From [Clostridium] celerecrescens 18A (lineage in GTDB: Bacteria > Bacillota > Clostridia > Lachnospirales > Lachnospiraceae), in NCBI RefSeq assembly GCF_002797975.1, contig NZ_PGET01000001.1, positions 1,922,001 through 1,986,000 on the forward strand: 64,000 nucleotides of DNA, written 5' to 3'. The translations under genes were made by a program, and so were the position numbers. A model generated the notes under the pieces. It saw nothing but the letters and a program-made list of their open reading frames with translations. It had not been told where the DNA came from and ran no database searches. Positions 25,546 through 34,193 of this stretch are shown piece after piece (position 1 is the first letter of the stretch; every line of letters starts with the position of its first letter).

Positions 25546-25582
25546 AAGAGGATGTCCCAGTTCCTATGAGACATCCTCTTTT
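25546..25582. terminator. Bidirectional terminator between deoR and mtnA-like gene
   Basis: Arms AAGAGGATGTC (25546-25556) and GACATCCTCTTTT (25570-25582); T-run on the plus strand, short A-run side for the converging importer operon. Confidence 0.75.
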
Positions 25583-25608
25583 CCTATGTAAGGTTCAGCA
25601 ACAACTAC

Positions 25609-26715
25609 TTACATTTCCTTTGCTTTCAGGGCTTCTTCCTTCTTCCTGAATATTTCTTTTAATGATTCTGTATAGGGTGCTCTGGCGATCCCGTATTCCG
25701 TCACGATCCCTGCGATCAGATCATTATCCGTCACATCAAATGCAGGATTAAATACCTTTACGCCTTCCGGTGCCATCCGTTTTTTATACCACATCTCCAC
25801 CACTTCCTCTGCCGGGCGTTCCTCAATGTGGATCTCCTTACCGGTAAGAGTGTTCATATCAATGGTGGAGGTTGGGGCGCAGATATACATGGGCACACCG
25901 TAGCGTTTGGCTGCCAGGGCTACCATGGAGGTTCCGATCTTATTTGCAGTATCACCGTTGGCAGCCACCCTGTCACAGCCTACAAATACGGCATCGACCC
26001 AGCCATTTCTCATGACGGTCGCTGACATGTTGTCACAAATCACTGTAACATCAAGACCAGACTCCTTTAATTCGAAAGAGGTCAGTCTCGCGCCCTGAAG
26101 AAGGGGTCTTGTCTCGTCCGAAAAGATGCGGAAGCCATAGCCCTTTTCGTGTCCCAGATACATGGGAGCTGTCGCAGTTCCGTACTTTACCGTAGCTAAC
26201 TGCCCGGCATTGCAGTGGGTCAAAAGGCCGTCGCCCGGCTTTACAAGAGACAAACCATATTCTCCGATCATCTTGCAGACCCAGATATCTTCTTCCCGGA
26301 TCTCTATTGCCTCTTTATGAAGGAGTTCAACGATCTCAGGAACAGTCCTCTCTGTATTTTTCAGAACCACCTGTTCCATCCGTTTCAGCGCCCATGATAA
26401 ATTGACGGCAGTAGGACGTGCGGAATCTAGATAGTCCTTTGCTTTTTGGAATTCTGCATAAAAATCTTCAAAACGATCTGCTTTGATCTCCCGTGCGGCC
26501 AGATAAATGCCAATCGCTGCCGCCACACCGATGGCAGGTGCCCCTCTTACCTGAAGAAGATAGATTGCATTCCAGATATCCTCCTGTTTTGTCAGGGAAA
26601 GTATTTCCGTATGATACGGCAGCTGTGTCTGGTCAATAATGACCAGGGCATTGTTCACTTCATCTAGCGCAACAGTATCATAGTCCATGATGGATTTTTT
26701 TGTTTCTTCGCTCAT
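25609..26715 (-). CDS. mtnA: MtnA-like 5-substituted-ribose-1-phosphate isomerase
   Basis: 368 residues, full length for MtnA. The catalytic Cys168 (LTHCNAGQLAT) and Asp248 (VGCDRVAANGDTANKIGT) are both present, as is GAPAIGVAAA. MtnA converts 5-methylthioribose-1-phosphate to the ribulose-1-phosphate; homologues (DrdI type) do the same with 5-deoxyribose-1-phosphate. It is the last gene of the importer operon, 38 bp after the kinase gene. None of the usual later methionine-salvage genes (mtnB, mtnC, mtnD, mtnW/X) are here, and the regulon instead supplies an aldolase, favouring a DHAP-shunt function. Confidence 0.9.
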   Translation of the reverse strand: MSEETKKSIMDYDTVALDEVNNALVIIDQTQLPYHTEILSLTKQEDIWNAIYLLQVRGAPAIGVAAAIGIYLAAREIKADRFEDFYAEFQKAKDYLDSARPTAVNLSWALKRMEQVVLKNTERTVPEIVELLHKEAIEIREEDIWVCKMIGEYGLSLVKPGDGLLTHCNAGQLATVKYGTATAPMYLGHEKGYGFRIFSDETRPLLQGARLTSFELKESGLDVTVICDNMSATVMRNGWVDAVFVGCDRVAANGDTANKIGTSMVALAAKRYGVPMYICAPTSTIDMNTLTGKEIHIEERPAEEVVEMWYKKRMAPEGVKVFNPAFDVTDNDLIAGIVTEYGIARAPYTESLKEIFRKKEEALKAKEM

Positions 26716-26753
26716 TAGTTATCCCTTTCTTGTTACCGGCTTTCAATCCCGTA

Positions 26754-27986
26754 TTACCGGCTTCCAAACTTACCGATAGCCTCTTTAATTGCATTCAAAT
26801 AATCTTCTCCGCTCCGGAAGCTGCGGCGGTTCATTATATAATTCTTTGCCAGCGTAATGACGATCTTTTCGGCCCTGGCCCGTTTTTCCTCGTCAGGAAT
26901 TGTGGTAATATCAATGACATTAGCCATTCCTACAGTCCGGCGGATGGATTCAAGTCCTGCTACACCTGCAGTGTCGGAAAGGATGCCTTCCAGATACCAT
27001 TCCTTAAATCCCGGTACCTTTGCCATGGTTTCCGTTACGTGCTCATCAAAGACCTTGTTGTACTTTTCAATGAACAAGTCCACAATGTCGGAGATCGTAC
27101 TTAGGCACCAGCCGCAGAACTCCTCTTTTTCCTTTTCATCTTCAATGGTGGCGTCACCGTTGCACCATGCAAAAAACATATTTGCAATGACATTGCCGAT
27201 ATCATAGCCCATAGGTCCGAAGAAGGCGAATTCCGGATCAAAGATGTAAGTGTGCTCTTTATTAATAAACACAGAGCCAGTATGTAAATCTCCATGAATC
27301 AGAGACTGGGCATTGTTCATGAACTCAAACTTCAGCTTGGCTGCTTCCAGATGCAAGGCCTGATCCTCGTACAGTTCCTTCTTTACAAAATCTGCATTGG
27401 GTGGAAATACATTGTTCCTGTGGTTGTAATCAATAAAGGGTTCGCTGTATACCAGATCCTCTGAAATCTCGCAAAGGTCCGGATTGATAAAGCTTTTAAC
27501 CAGTTCTTTTTTCTCTTTGTGTCCCAGGACAATATCCGTTGTACGCAGAAGGGAATTAACCATAAAAGTGGTCACATGATCCGCAAATTTAGGATAAGTC
27601 TCATGTTTTAACAGACCGGTACGCATCATGGTATGACCGATCATATCCTCCATGACCATGGCACACATGGTTCCGTCATACAGGTAAACCTTTGGAACCA
27701 GCCCCGGAGCATAAGAATCCTGGATCCCAAGAATCTTTGCTTCAATTCTTCCGCGGTCGGTGGAAACATGCATTTCTGCTGAAATACGAAGCGCTTCTCC
27801 TGCCTGCTTCACGATGATGGTTTTCCCGCTTGCAGGATCCTTTACACGAAACACATAGTTTAAGTTTCCGTCTCCGATCTCCTTACATTCCAGCCTGGCA
27901 TCCGCATCAAAATAAGTGAGCTTCTCCTTAACATAATCCGGTACCTCTTCCGCTTTCATCAAAAAATAACTGTCGTATTTAGACAT
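26754..27986 (-). CDS. mtnK: MtnK-like 5-methylthioribose / 5-deoxyribose kinase
   Basis: 410 residues from the ATG at 27986 (GGGGAAGG 8 bp upstream; a GTG three codons earlier is less likely). A protein-kinase-like small-molecule kinase: IGDGNLNYVFRV N-lobe, catalytic loop LIHGDLHTGS, metal motif YIFDPEFAFFGP, all as in MtnK. Phosphorylates the anomeric C1 hydroxyl of a ribose lacking a free 5-OH. Encoded between the ribose-type permease and the MtnA-like isomerase, so the imported sugar is its likely substrate. 5-methylthioribose, 5-deoxyribose or another 5-modified ribose cannot be told apart from sequence by eye. Confidence 0.88.
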   Translation of the reverse strand: MSKYDSYFLMKAEEVPDYVKEKLTYFDADARLECKEIGDGNLNYVFRVKDPASGKTIIVKQAGEALRISAEMHVSTDRGRIEAKILGIQDSYAPGLVPKVYLYDGTMCAMVMEDMIGHTMMRTGLLKHETYPKFADHVTTFMVNSLLRTTDIVLGHKEKKELVKSFINPDLCEISEDLVYSEPFIDYNHRNNVFPPNADFVKKELYEDQALHLEAAKLKFEFMNNAQSLIHGDLHTGSVFINKEHTYIFDPEFAFFGPMGYDIGNVIANMFFAWCNGDATIEDEKEKEEFCGWCLSTISDIVDLFIEKYNKVFDEHVTETMAKVPGFKEWYLEGILSDTAGVAGLESIRRTVGMANVIDITTIPDEEKRARAEKIVITLAKNYIMNRRSFRSGEDYLNAIKEAIGKFGSR

Positions 27987-28019
27987 TCCTGTCACCTTCC
28001 CCTGATCAATATAACGTTT

Positions 28020-29039
28020 TTAGTTTACATTTTTTGTCTTGCCGCTTGCATAGGTCATGGCAAGGGCAATGGCAAGGACTGCTCCCTTTATGATGTTCAT
28101 GGCATAATATGGCACGGACATCATGATAAGACCATTCTCCAGCATACCCACAAGCACCGCTCCCGCAAAGGTACCAAATGCATTGGCTTTTCCGGCACCT
28201 AATACAGAAAACCCGATATAAGCCGCACATACAGATGGCATCAGGTAGGCATCACCTGCTGAAATCTGCGCCGTTCCCACACGTGCTGCCAGGCAGATTC
28301 CGCCGATCGAAGCAAAGGCAGCTGACAGAAAGTATGCAAGGATCTTATACTTTGCTACCGGAATACCGGAAAGCTGGGCCGCCTCAGGATTTCCGCCTAC
28401 AGCATACATGTATCTGCCGTGTTTGGTATAATTTAAGAAAAAGTATGCAAACAGCACCACACAGATCATGATGATGATCAGCCATGGTTCCTTTCCCAAT
28501 GCCCGGAAGGCTTCGGGAACTAGGCCGGGAGCCTGGGTCCCATCGGCGCGTGTCATACGCTCAGTGATAGCGCCGCCCTTGGAATAGGTCATGGAAACTC
28601 CCTGATACATAAACATTACGGAAAGTGCCGCAACCATATCCGGTATCTTGAATTTTACGATCAAAATACTGTTGATGACTGCAACGCTTAGGCATATGAG
28701 TACCGTAAGAATGATGGAAACACCTATATTGATGTTGTGCCATACAAAGCACGTCATAACAAAAACATTGGCAAACTGAGCCGTAGCTCCAATGGAAAGG
28801 TCCATGCCGTTTACCGCCAGGGCAAACGTAAGACCGATTGCAATGATGGTGGTGATGGATACCGCACGAAGGATCGTGATCATATTAGACTGGGTAAGAA
28901 ACATGCTCGTTCCCGTATCCTTGCTCCAGTTTCCAAACGTAAACAGGATGAACATGATAAGCATCGTTGCGATGGTACCCCATTTTGTCACAAAATCCCC
29001 AACGTTCCTTTTCTTTTTTACCTTCTCTGCCCCAGACAT
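28020..29039 (-). CDS. Ribose-type ABC transporter permease
   Basis: 339 residues with about ten membrane helices, RbsC/BPD_transp_2 family: AVNGMDLSIGATAQ near residue 90 and LSAAFASIGGICLAARVGTAQ near 240 are family signatures. Dimer forms the channel of a sugar importer with the ATPase gene ending one base upstream and the lipoprotein further up. Placement before the mtnK- and mtnA-like genes marks the imported sugar as a 5-modified ribose (inference). Confidence 0.9.
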   Translation of the reverse strand: MSGAEKVKKKRNVGDFVTKWGTIATMLIMFILFTFGNWSKDTGTSMFLTQSNMITILRAVSITTIIAIGLTFALAVNGMDLSIGATAQFANVFVMTCFVWHNINIGVSIILTVLICLSVAVINSILIVKFKIPDMVAALSVMFMYQGVSMTYSKGGAITERMTRADGTQAPGLVPEAFRALGKEPWLIIIMICVVLFAYFFLNYTKHGRYMYAVGGNPEAAQLSGIPVAKYKILAYFLSAAFASIGGICLAARVGTAQISAGDAYLMPSVCAAYIGFSVLGAGKANAFGTFAGAVLVGMLENGLIMMSVPYYAMNIIKGAVLAIALAMTYASGKTKNVN

Positions 29040-29040
29040 A

Positions 29041-30552
29041 TCATTTACCTCCTGTCGAATAGTAAAGCAGTTCTTTTTCGTTCGTATCTGCTGCGTTTAA
29101 TTCTTTAATAATTTCTCCGTCATACATCACATAGATGCGGTCGCAGATACTTAATATTTCCTGGAATTCGCAGGTGGCATAAATTATACCTTTTCCCCTG
29201 GCTGCCAAACCTTCAATTAACTCATACATATCCTGCTTGGCTCCCACGTCGATCCCTTTGGTCGGCTCGTCAAAAATATAAACCTCTGAATCCTTATTCA
29301 GCCATTTTCCAACGACCACCTTTTGCTGGTTTCCGCCGGATAGCAGGGCAACAACCTGGTTCTCGGATGGGGTCTTGATTCCAAGGCCGCGTATCATATT
29401 TTTGGCGTCCTCTTTTTCCCGCTTCTTGTTTACTACAGAAAGCCGGTTCGTATATTTTTCCATGGCTGCCACAGAGATATTGGAGACAACCGGGTCCGAA
29501 ATCAGGACGCCTTCTTTTCTCCGCTCTTCCGGAACCAGTGCAAGCCCATGCTTCACGGCCTGGGTAGGCCCTTTTGCCTTGATCACTTTTCCGTTTAACT
29601 TCATGGTGCCGCCTGACTGCTGGTAAGCGGAAAACAGGGTCTTGCAAAGCTCTGTCTTGCCAGCGCCCACCAATCCTGCTACTCCGATAATCTCTCCTTT
29701 GCAAACGGTCATGTTGATATCTTTTACTTTCCCTTCCCTTTCGGAGAGGTTTTCTATTTCAAGCAACGGCCCGCCGATCTCGCACTTTTTCTTGATGTAA
29801 TTATCCTCATAGCTACGGCCTAACATATATTCGACAAGAGTATTTACTTCCAGTTCTTTAGAAAGCGGCAGTTCAGTCACCAGTTTGCCGTCTCTCATAA
29901 TGGTAATATTTTCACAAATCTCGTAAAGCTCACTTAATCGGTGGGAAATAAACACCACTCCCACATTCTCTTTCGCCAGCTCACGCACCACCCGGAACAA
30001 TTCCAGTGTCTCGGAATTGGAAAGAGGGGCCGTGGGTTCATCCAAAATCAGGAACCTGCACTTTTCCGCCACGCATCTGGCTATGAGAACCATCTGTTTT
30101 TGCGCCAGGGTAAGTCCTGATACCTGTTTATTAATATCCACTTCTACATTTAATTTCTTTAATACCGTTTCTGCTGCCTGCCTGATCTCTTTCCAGTGCA
30201 CGATTTGCTTTCGCCCCATTTTATTGACCAGCGTGTTGAACATTACATTCTCAGCCACGGACAGATAGGGAATCAGCGCGGTGTCAACTTCCTGAAATAC
30301 GATTTCTATCCCAAGATTTTTAGCGTCTTTGGGGCACCGGATTTCCACCGGTTCCCCTCCAACGTAAATTTGTCCTGTATAATGCGTATTGACACCGGCA
30401 AGCACTTTCATTAAGGTGGACTTACCTGCGCCATTAGCACCCACAAGCGCATGAATCGTACCACTTTTCAGACCAAAATCAACTCCATCCAAAGCCTTAA
30501 CTCCAGGAAATTCGATGGATATATCTTTCATTTCAAGTTTTACTTCGGTCAT
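29041..30552 (-). CDS. Ribose-type ABC transporter ATPase, two nucleotide-binding domains
   Basis: 503 residues, RbsA/MglA plan with two fused ATPase domains. First domain: Walker A GANGAGKST, Walker B LILDEPTAPL. Second domain: GLVGAGKTELC in the Walker A position, signature LSGGNQQKVV, Walker B YIFDEPTKGID. Usual for the family, the two halves are not equally canonical. Powers the adjacent permease. Follows the binding-protein gene by 42 bp. Confidence 0.93.
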   Translation of the reverse strand: MTEVKLEMKDISIEFPGVKALDGVDFGLKSGTIHALVGANGAGKSTLMKVLAGVNTHYTGQIYVGGEPVEIRCPKDAKNLGIEIVFQEVDTALIPYLSVAENVMFNTLVNKMGRKQIVHWKEIRQAAETVLKKLNVEVDINKQVSGLTLAQKQMVLIARCVAEKCRFLILDEPTAPLSNSETLELFRVVRELAKENVGVVFISHRLSELYEICENITIMRDGKLVTELPLSKELEVNTLVEYMLGRSYEDNYIKKKCEIGGPLLEIENLSEREGKVKDINMTVCKGEIIGVAGLVGAGKTELCKTLFSAYQQSGGTMKLNGKVIKAKGPTQAVKHGLALVPEERRKEGVLISDPVVSNISVAAMEKYTNRLSVVNKKREKEDAKNMIRGLGIKTPSENQVVALLSGGNQQKVVVGKWLNKDSEVYIFDEPTKGIDVGAKQDMYELIEGLAARGKGIIYATCEFQEILSICDRIYVMYDGEIIKELNAADTNEKELLYYSTGGK

Positions 30553-30594
30553 GGCATCTCTTCCTTAATTATGTAATGAATACAGAGCGTTTCT

Positions 30595-31773
30595 TTAATT
30601 TACATATTTGTTCTTGATTGTATCAGTATATAGTGCGCCCTTAGGATCTTCGGCATCGCCCCATCCATCAATGATGCTGCTCAAATCACTCATGGTTGTC
30701 TGAGCATTGAGCTGGGTTGTTTCAATGTTACATGCATTTAGGTTAAAGTAATCCGGTGTTTCTTCTCCCATAAATTTAAGAGCCAAAAGACGGGCATCTA
30801 CAATACCGATCAGTTTCGGATCAACGGCTGCAGTAGATTTCCACACGTCAGGATTCTTTACCATTAACTGAATGTCATCGTTGGATACATCAATGGTGTA
30901 CATTGGGATATCGGTACGTCCAGCGTCGTTCAATGCCTGTAATACACCCTTTGCCAGCTCATCGTAGCAGCCCCAGATGGCATCTACGGAACCTTCCGGA
31001 TATTTAGGAAGAATAGCAGCTGTCTTGTTGGTCATATCGCCGCGGGCATTGGCTGAATCAGATGGCGCAATCACTTCCAGGGTCTGGATCTTGCCTTCTG
31101 CTTCCAGCTTGGTATAGATTTCGTTACGTCTGTCTAACGGAGGGATTCCAGGGCCCATGAAGGTCTTTAAAACTTTCATAGGGTACTTTCCGCCTTTTGC
31201 TTCAAACTCTTTCATCATGTAGCCAAGGGAAAGCTCGGCCAGCGCCTGATCGTTCTGAGCGGTGGAAGTTACTCCGGAAAGAAGCTCGCCGCTTGCATCT
31301 CCGCCCTTAAATGGCATGGTATCAAAGGTAACAACCTCCATGCCTTTGTCTCTGGCAGGCTTTAACATATCATAGGAATAAGACAGCTGTCCGTGAGATA
31401 CGATAATTCCCTGATAATCTTTTGCAATAACCTGAGCTACTGTCTCCTGAGCCTTTGCATCATCGCCGTCTGTCACAAAAGTGTCTACGGTCCAGCCAAA
31501 CTTCTTCCCCTCGGATACACAGCCATCTAAAAACTGCTGGGTATGGTCTCCTGCTGCCAGGTTCCGCACAACGGCGATCTTTTTTCCTGCAAGAGAGCCT
31601 GTGGACTGGGCGTTTTCAACCTTCTCCGCTGTAGTCGCCGGTTCCGTCTTAGCTGCTTCCGTCTTTGCTTCTGTGGATGCCGGTGCAGCTGTTGCTGCTG
31701 TGCCGCTGCTGCCGCATGCAGTTGTTGACAATACCATTGCTGCTGCAAGCACCATTGCTAACCTCTTTTTCAT
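30595..31773 (-). CDS. Sugar-binding lipoprotein (RbsB/periplasmic-binding type 1)
   Basis: 392 residues from the ATG at 31773 (AAAGGAGG upstream; the open frame to 31857 passes through the promoter). Signal peptide residues 1-19 with lipidation at Cys20 (LSTTACG), a Ala/Glu/Thr-rich linker, then the type 1 periplasmic-binding fold (KIAVVRNLAAGDHTQQF onward). Captures the sugar outside the membrane for the permease/ATPase encoded downstream. First gene of the importer-mtnK-mtnA operon, behind a strong promoter and the shared tandem repeats. Confidence 0.92.
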   Translation of the reverse strand: MKKRLAMVLAAAMVLSTTACGSSGTAATAAPASTEAKTEAAKTEPATTAEKVENAQSTGSLAGKKIAVVRNLAAGDHTQQFLDGCVSEGKKFGWTVDTFVTDGDDAKAQETVAQVIAKDYQGIIVSHGQLSYSYDMLKPARDKGMEVVTFDTMPFKGGDASGELLSGVTSTAQNDQALAELSLGYMMKEFEAKGGKYPMKVLKTFMGPGIPPLDRRNEIYTKLEAEGKIQTLEVIAPSDSANARGDMTNKTAAILPKYPEGSVDAIWGCYDELAKGVLQALNDAGRTDIPMYTIDVSNDDIQLMVKNPDVWKSTAAVDPKLIGIVDARLLALKFMGEETPDYFNLNACNIETTQLNAQTTMSDLSSIIDGWGDAEDPKGALYTDTIKNKYVN

Positions 31774-31847
31774 AAAGTAAACCTCCTTTAAAGATATAAA
31801 ATATAGTTTTCTATTCCGGACACACCCAACCTGTCCTTCCTGTAGAA

Positions 31848-31876
31848 ATTGTAGCATATTGTATCCGGTTTTGCAA
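31848..31876 (-). promoter_or_regulatory. Promoter of importer-mtnKA operon
   Basis: TTGCAA (31871-31876) and TACAAT (31848-31853) on the minus strand, 17-bp spacer; about 75 bp before the lipoprotein start codon. Confidence 0.7.
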
Positions 31877-31905
31877 TATTTTTATTTGATTTTATTTATT
31901 TATTT

Positions 31906-31947
31906 TGTTTTATACTGTATTTCATTGTGTTTTATGTTGTTTTATGT
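31906..31947. promoter_or_regulatory. Tandem 10-bp operator repeats, importer operon
   Basis: The plus strand reads TGTTTTATAC, TGTATTTCAT, then after two bases TGTTTTATGT, TGTTTTATGT. It shares an identical 18-mer (31928-31945) and 15-mer (31908-31922) with the BMC-operon intergenic region; the distance between the two blocks is 20 bp here and 41 bp there, a difference of two helical turns. It sits 30 bp upstream of the -35, so activation or looping is as likely as simple blocking. Confidence 0.65.
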
Positions 31948-31949
31948 CC

Positions 31950-32254
31950 TATTCAGGATGTATTTTTCATTATTATATATATCGACCCATTTTCTTCCAT
32001 ACGAAATAGTATTAAACTAATAAAAAGTATTTGCAATCAAACTCATCAATGTTTTACTTATGTTTAAAGTAAAGTAATAGTTGTATTTTCACCAGTGAAA
32101 AAGAGGGAAACAGCAGCCTGCAGGCCAGATCCAGTAAAAAACTGGTTCTAACCGGCAGGTAACTGTTTCCCTCTATCACCATTCTATATGAATCCTTAAG
32201 GAAAATCCGTACAGGCTGCACCTTCAGCCTCTCAAAGGTTATTTATGACGTCCT
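31950..32254. other. A/T-rich intergenic region
   Basis: Between the importer promoter and the HAD phosphatase gene. Apart from the terminator at 32097-32174 I see no gene, repeat or RNA here. Confidence 0.5.
32097..32174 (-). terminator. Terminator of the PTS/nagA operon
   Basis: Outer arms AGAGGGAAACAG (32102-32113) and CTGTTTCCCTCT (32163-32174) with inner arms CCTGC/GCAGG and CCAGT/ACTGG; a T-run follows on the minus strand (32097-32101). Confidence 0.75.
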
Positions 32255-33001
32255 TTAATGCATTGATAAATATTCTGCAACATCTTCTACAATCAACGAG
32301 GCAGCTGCCTGAACCTCAGAATCCCCGCTTCGCAGAGTTGCACCGCCATAATCCTTAATCATCTGTAAGTCATTGAAACTATCGCCTATGGTTCTTATTT
32401 CATCAAACCCGCCCCAATACCCGGAGATCCAATCCACAGCCGCCGACTTGTTCACGCCCTTAGCCACAATATCCCCATTCCAGACATTGGCATAAGCGGA
32501 TATCAAAGGGAACCGTTCGTTCAGCCGGGCACACAGCATTCGGATCCACTGCACATCCTGCCTGCGCCTGTGAATCTGGATGATCTCTTTCAGGCAATGG
32601 ATCCGGTCTATGGAAATCTGCCCGTTACAGGGCTTTTGGGTGGTAGCTCCGGAACTTGATAGCACATTCACCTTTCCGTTTCGCATGGATACACCGCTTC
32701 CTTCTTCACCAAGACCGTGAAGGTACCAAAGCACTTCTCTAGCCGTATGATCATCTATGGTCCTGCAAAACAGCTCTTTTCCTGTTTCATCTAACAAGAG
32801 AGCGCCATTGTTTAATATAAGGGCATCAGGCTTTATCGAATACTTCTCCAAAAACACACGGACTGAAGATTCATTGCGTCCTGTGGCAATGACAAACCGG
32901 TTTCCTGCTGCCTGCCAATCACCAACCGCGTTTAAGTTTTTGGCACTAATACAGCCATCTATATATAAGGTCCTGTCAAAGTCACTTACAGCACATTTCA
33001 T
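32255..33001 (-). CDS. HAD-IIB (Cof-type) phosphatase
   Basis: 248 residues. The nucleophile motif is SDFDRTLY (Asp7, Asp9), and motif IV is IGDSFNDLQM; the cap domain sits between, as in Cof/YbjI phosphatases. Dephosphorylates small sugar phosphates or cofactors. Last gene of the PTS operon, starting directly at the end of nagA, so it may release a sugar from the phosphosugar pool made by this pathway. Specific substrate unknown. Confidence 0.85.
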   Translation of the reverse strand: MKCAVSDFDRTLYIDGCISAKNLNAVGDWQAAGNRFVIATGRNESSVRVFLEKYSIKPDALILNNGALLLDETGKELFCRTIDDHTAREVLWYLHGLGEEGSGVSMRNGKVNVLSSSGATTQKPCNGQISIDRIHCLKEIIQIHRRRQDVQWIRMLCARLNERFPLISAYANVWNGDIVAKGVNKSAAVDWISGYWGGFDEIRTIGDSFNDLQMIKDYGGATLRSGDSEVQAAASLIVEDVAEYLSMH

Positions 33002-34186
33002 CTATTCCCGTATCTCCTTTCCACGGCAAAATACGCTAACCAGATTCAAATCTGAATCTACGATTGTTAGGTCTGCATCCTTGCCGGGTTCAATGCTGCC
33101 CTTTCTGTCATCTGCATGAATATACCGGGCCGGATTTAAGCTGGTCATTCTCATGATATCGAACCAATCCACAGAGGTATGTCTGGCCATGTTTTGTATG
33201 GAACCTATGTAACTTAACTCCAGTTCTCTGACTGCCTGATAATCCTTTGGGTCCATCCATTCCTCTCTGCCGTCATAGTGAGATATCCGTACCTTATCTC
33301 CCTCCTTTATAAATTTCATTTTCCTGACATAATGATCAAATTCCGTCCGGGTCTGGGCAAGGCCGCTGCAATCCGTGGTCATGATCATGCGTTTGCTGCC
33401 TTTGATCCGGAAAGCGATGTCAAAGGCTTCATGAGACACAGTCATACCTGTCTGCTTGGCAAATTCACACATCATATCATCAAAATAAAGTGCGGCGCCC
33501 GCCACTCCCAGCTCCCGGTGATGGAATCCACGCATTCCGCTGAAGGTATGGGTAAAACCGCCGAGGCCGGCATCCTTTATCTCTTTGATCTGGGAAAAGG
33601 TAGCCCCGCTGTGGCCTACAGAGGTCTGTATTCCCTTCTCTTTGCAGAATTCCAGTACCTCTCTTGCCCCCTCCTGCTCTACCGCAATGGTCATATACCG
33701 GCAAAGTTCTTTGTTCCGGAAGCTGTTATAGATTTCCTCCATCACCTTAAGGCTTGGAAGAATGCAGCATTCTTCCCTCTGCATCCCCCGGTAAAGGGGA
33801 TTGATAAAAGGTCCCTCCAGATGAACTCCTACCATCTCAGCTCCCGGATAATCCGCCTCATAGGCATCATCCGCAGCCTTGATACAGCGCCCGATTTCCG
33901 ATATGGTATCCGCTCCCGAGGTCGCCAAATAAGAAGTAACTCCTGCATAGGGAAGGGTGCGGCACATTTCTTTTAATGCGTCTGCACTCTTCTCAAACCA
34001 GAAAGAGCCTGTTGCCCAGCCATGGATATGGATATCAATGAATCCAGGCAAGATAACAAAATCAGAAAAGTCTTCGTATTGCCCTATATAATCCTTATGC
34101 AGCGCCTTTATTTTCCCATGTTCCATCTCTAAAAATCCGTCAAATTCCTGGTTTTCAAGAATGATATGCTTTGAATAAAGTACCAT
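33002..34186 (-). CDS. nagA: N-acetylglucosamine-6-phosphate deacetylase
   Basis: 394 residues, amidohydrolase fold. Motifs: HIHGWATGS (metal-binding HxH), the Glu metal ligand in HLEGPFINP, GHSGATF, and the catalytic Asp in MTTDCSGL. Removes acetate from GlcNAc-6-phosphate, giving glucosamine-6-phosphate. Downstream of a GH4 glycosidase by 7 bp, suggesting the imported phosphosugar contains an N-acetylated hexosamine. No nagB is in this operon. Confidence 0.9.
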   Translation of the reverse strand: MVLYSKHIILENQEFDGFLEMEHGKIKALHKDYIGQYEDFSDFVILPGFIDIHIHGWATGSFWFEKSADALKEMCRTLPYAGVTSYLATSGADTISEIGRCIKAADDAYEADYPGAEMVGVHLEGPFINPLYRGMQREECCILPSLKVMEEIYNSFRNKELCRYMTIAVEQEGAREVLEFCKEKGIQTSVGHSGATFSQIKEIKDAGLGGFTHTFSGMRGFHHRELGVAGAALYFDDMMCEFAKQTGMTVSHEAFDIAFRIKGSKRMIMTTDCSGLAQTRTEFDHYVRKMKFIKEGDKVRISHYDGREEWMDPKDYQAVRELELSYIGSIQNMARHTSVDWFDIMRMTSLNPARYIHADDRKGSIEPGKDADLTIVDSDLNLVSVFCRGKEIRE

Positions 34187-34193
34187 AATCCAC

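Noticed and set aside
33278..33976. 232-codon plus-strand ORF opposite nagA
   Set aside because: Antisense shadow; nagA has full motifs in its own frame.
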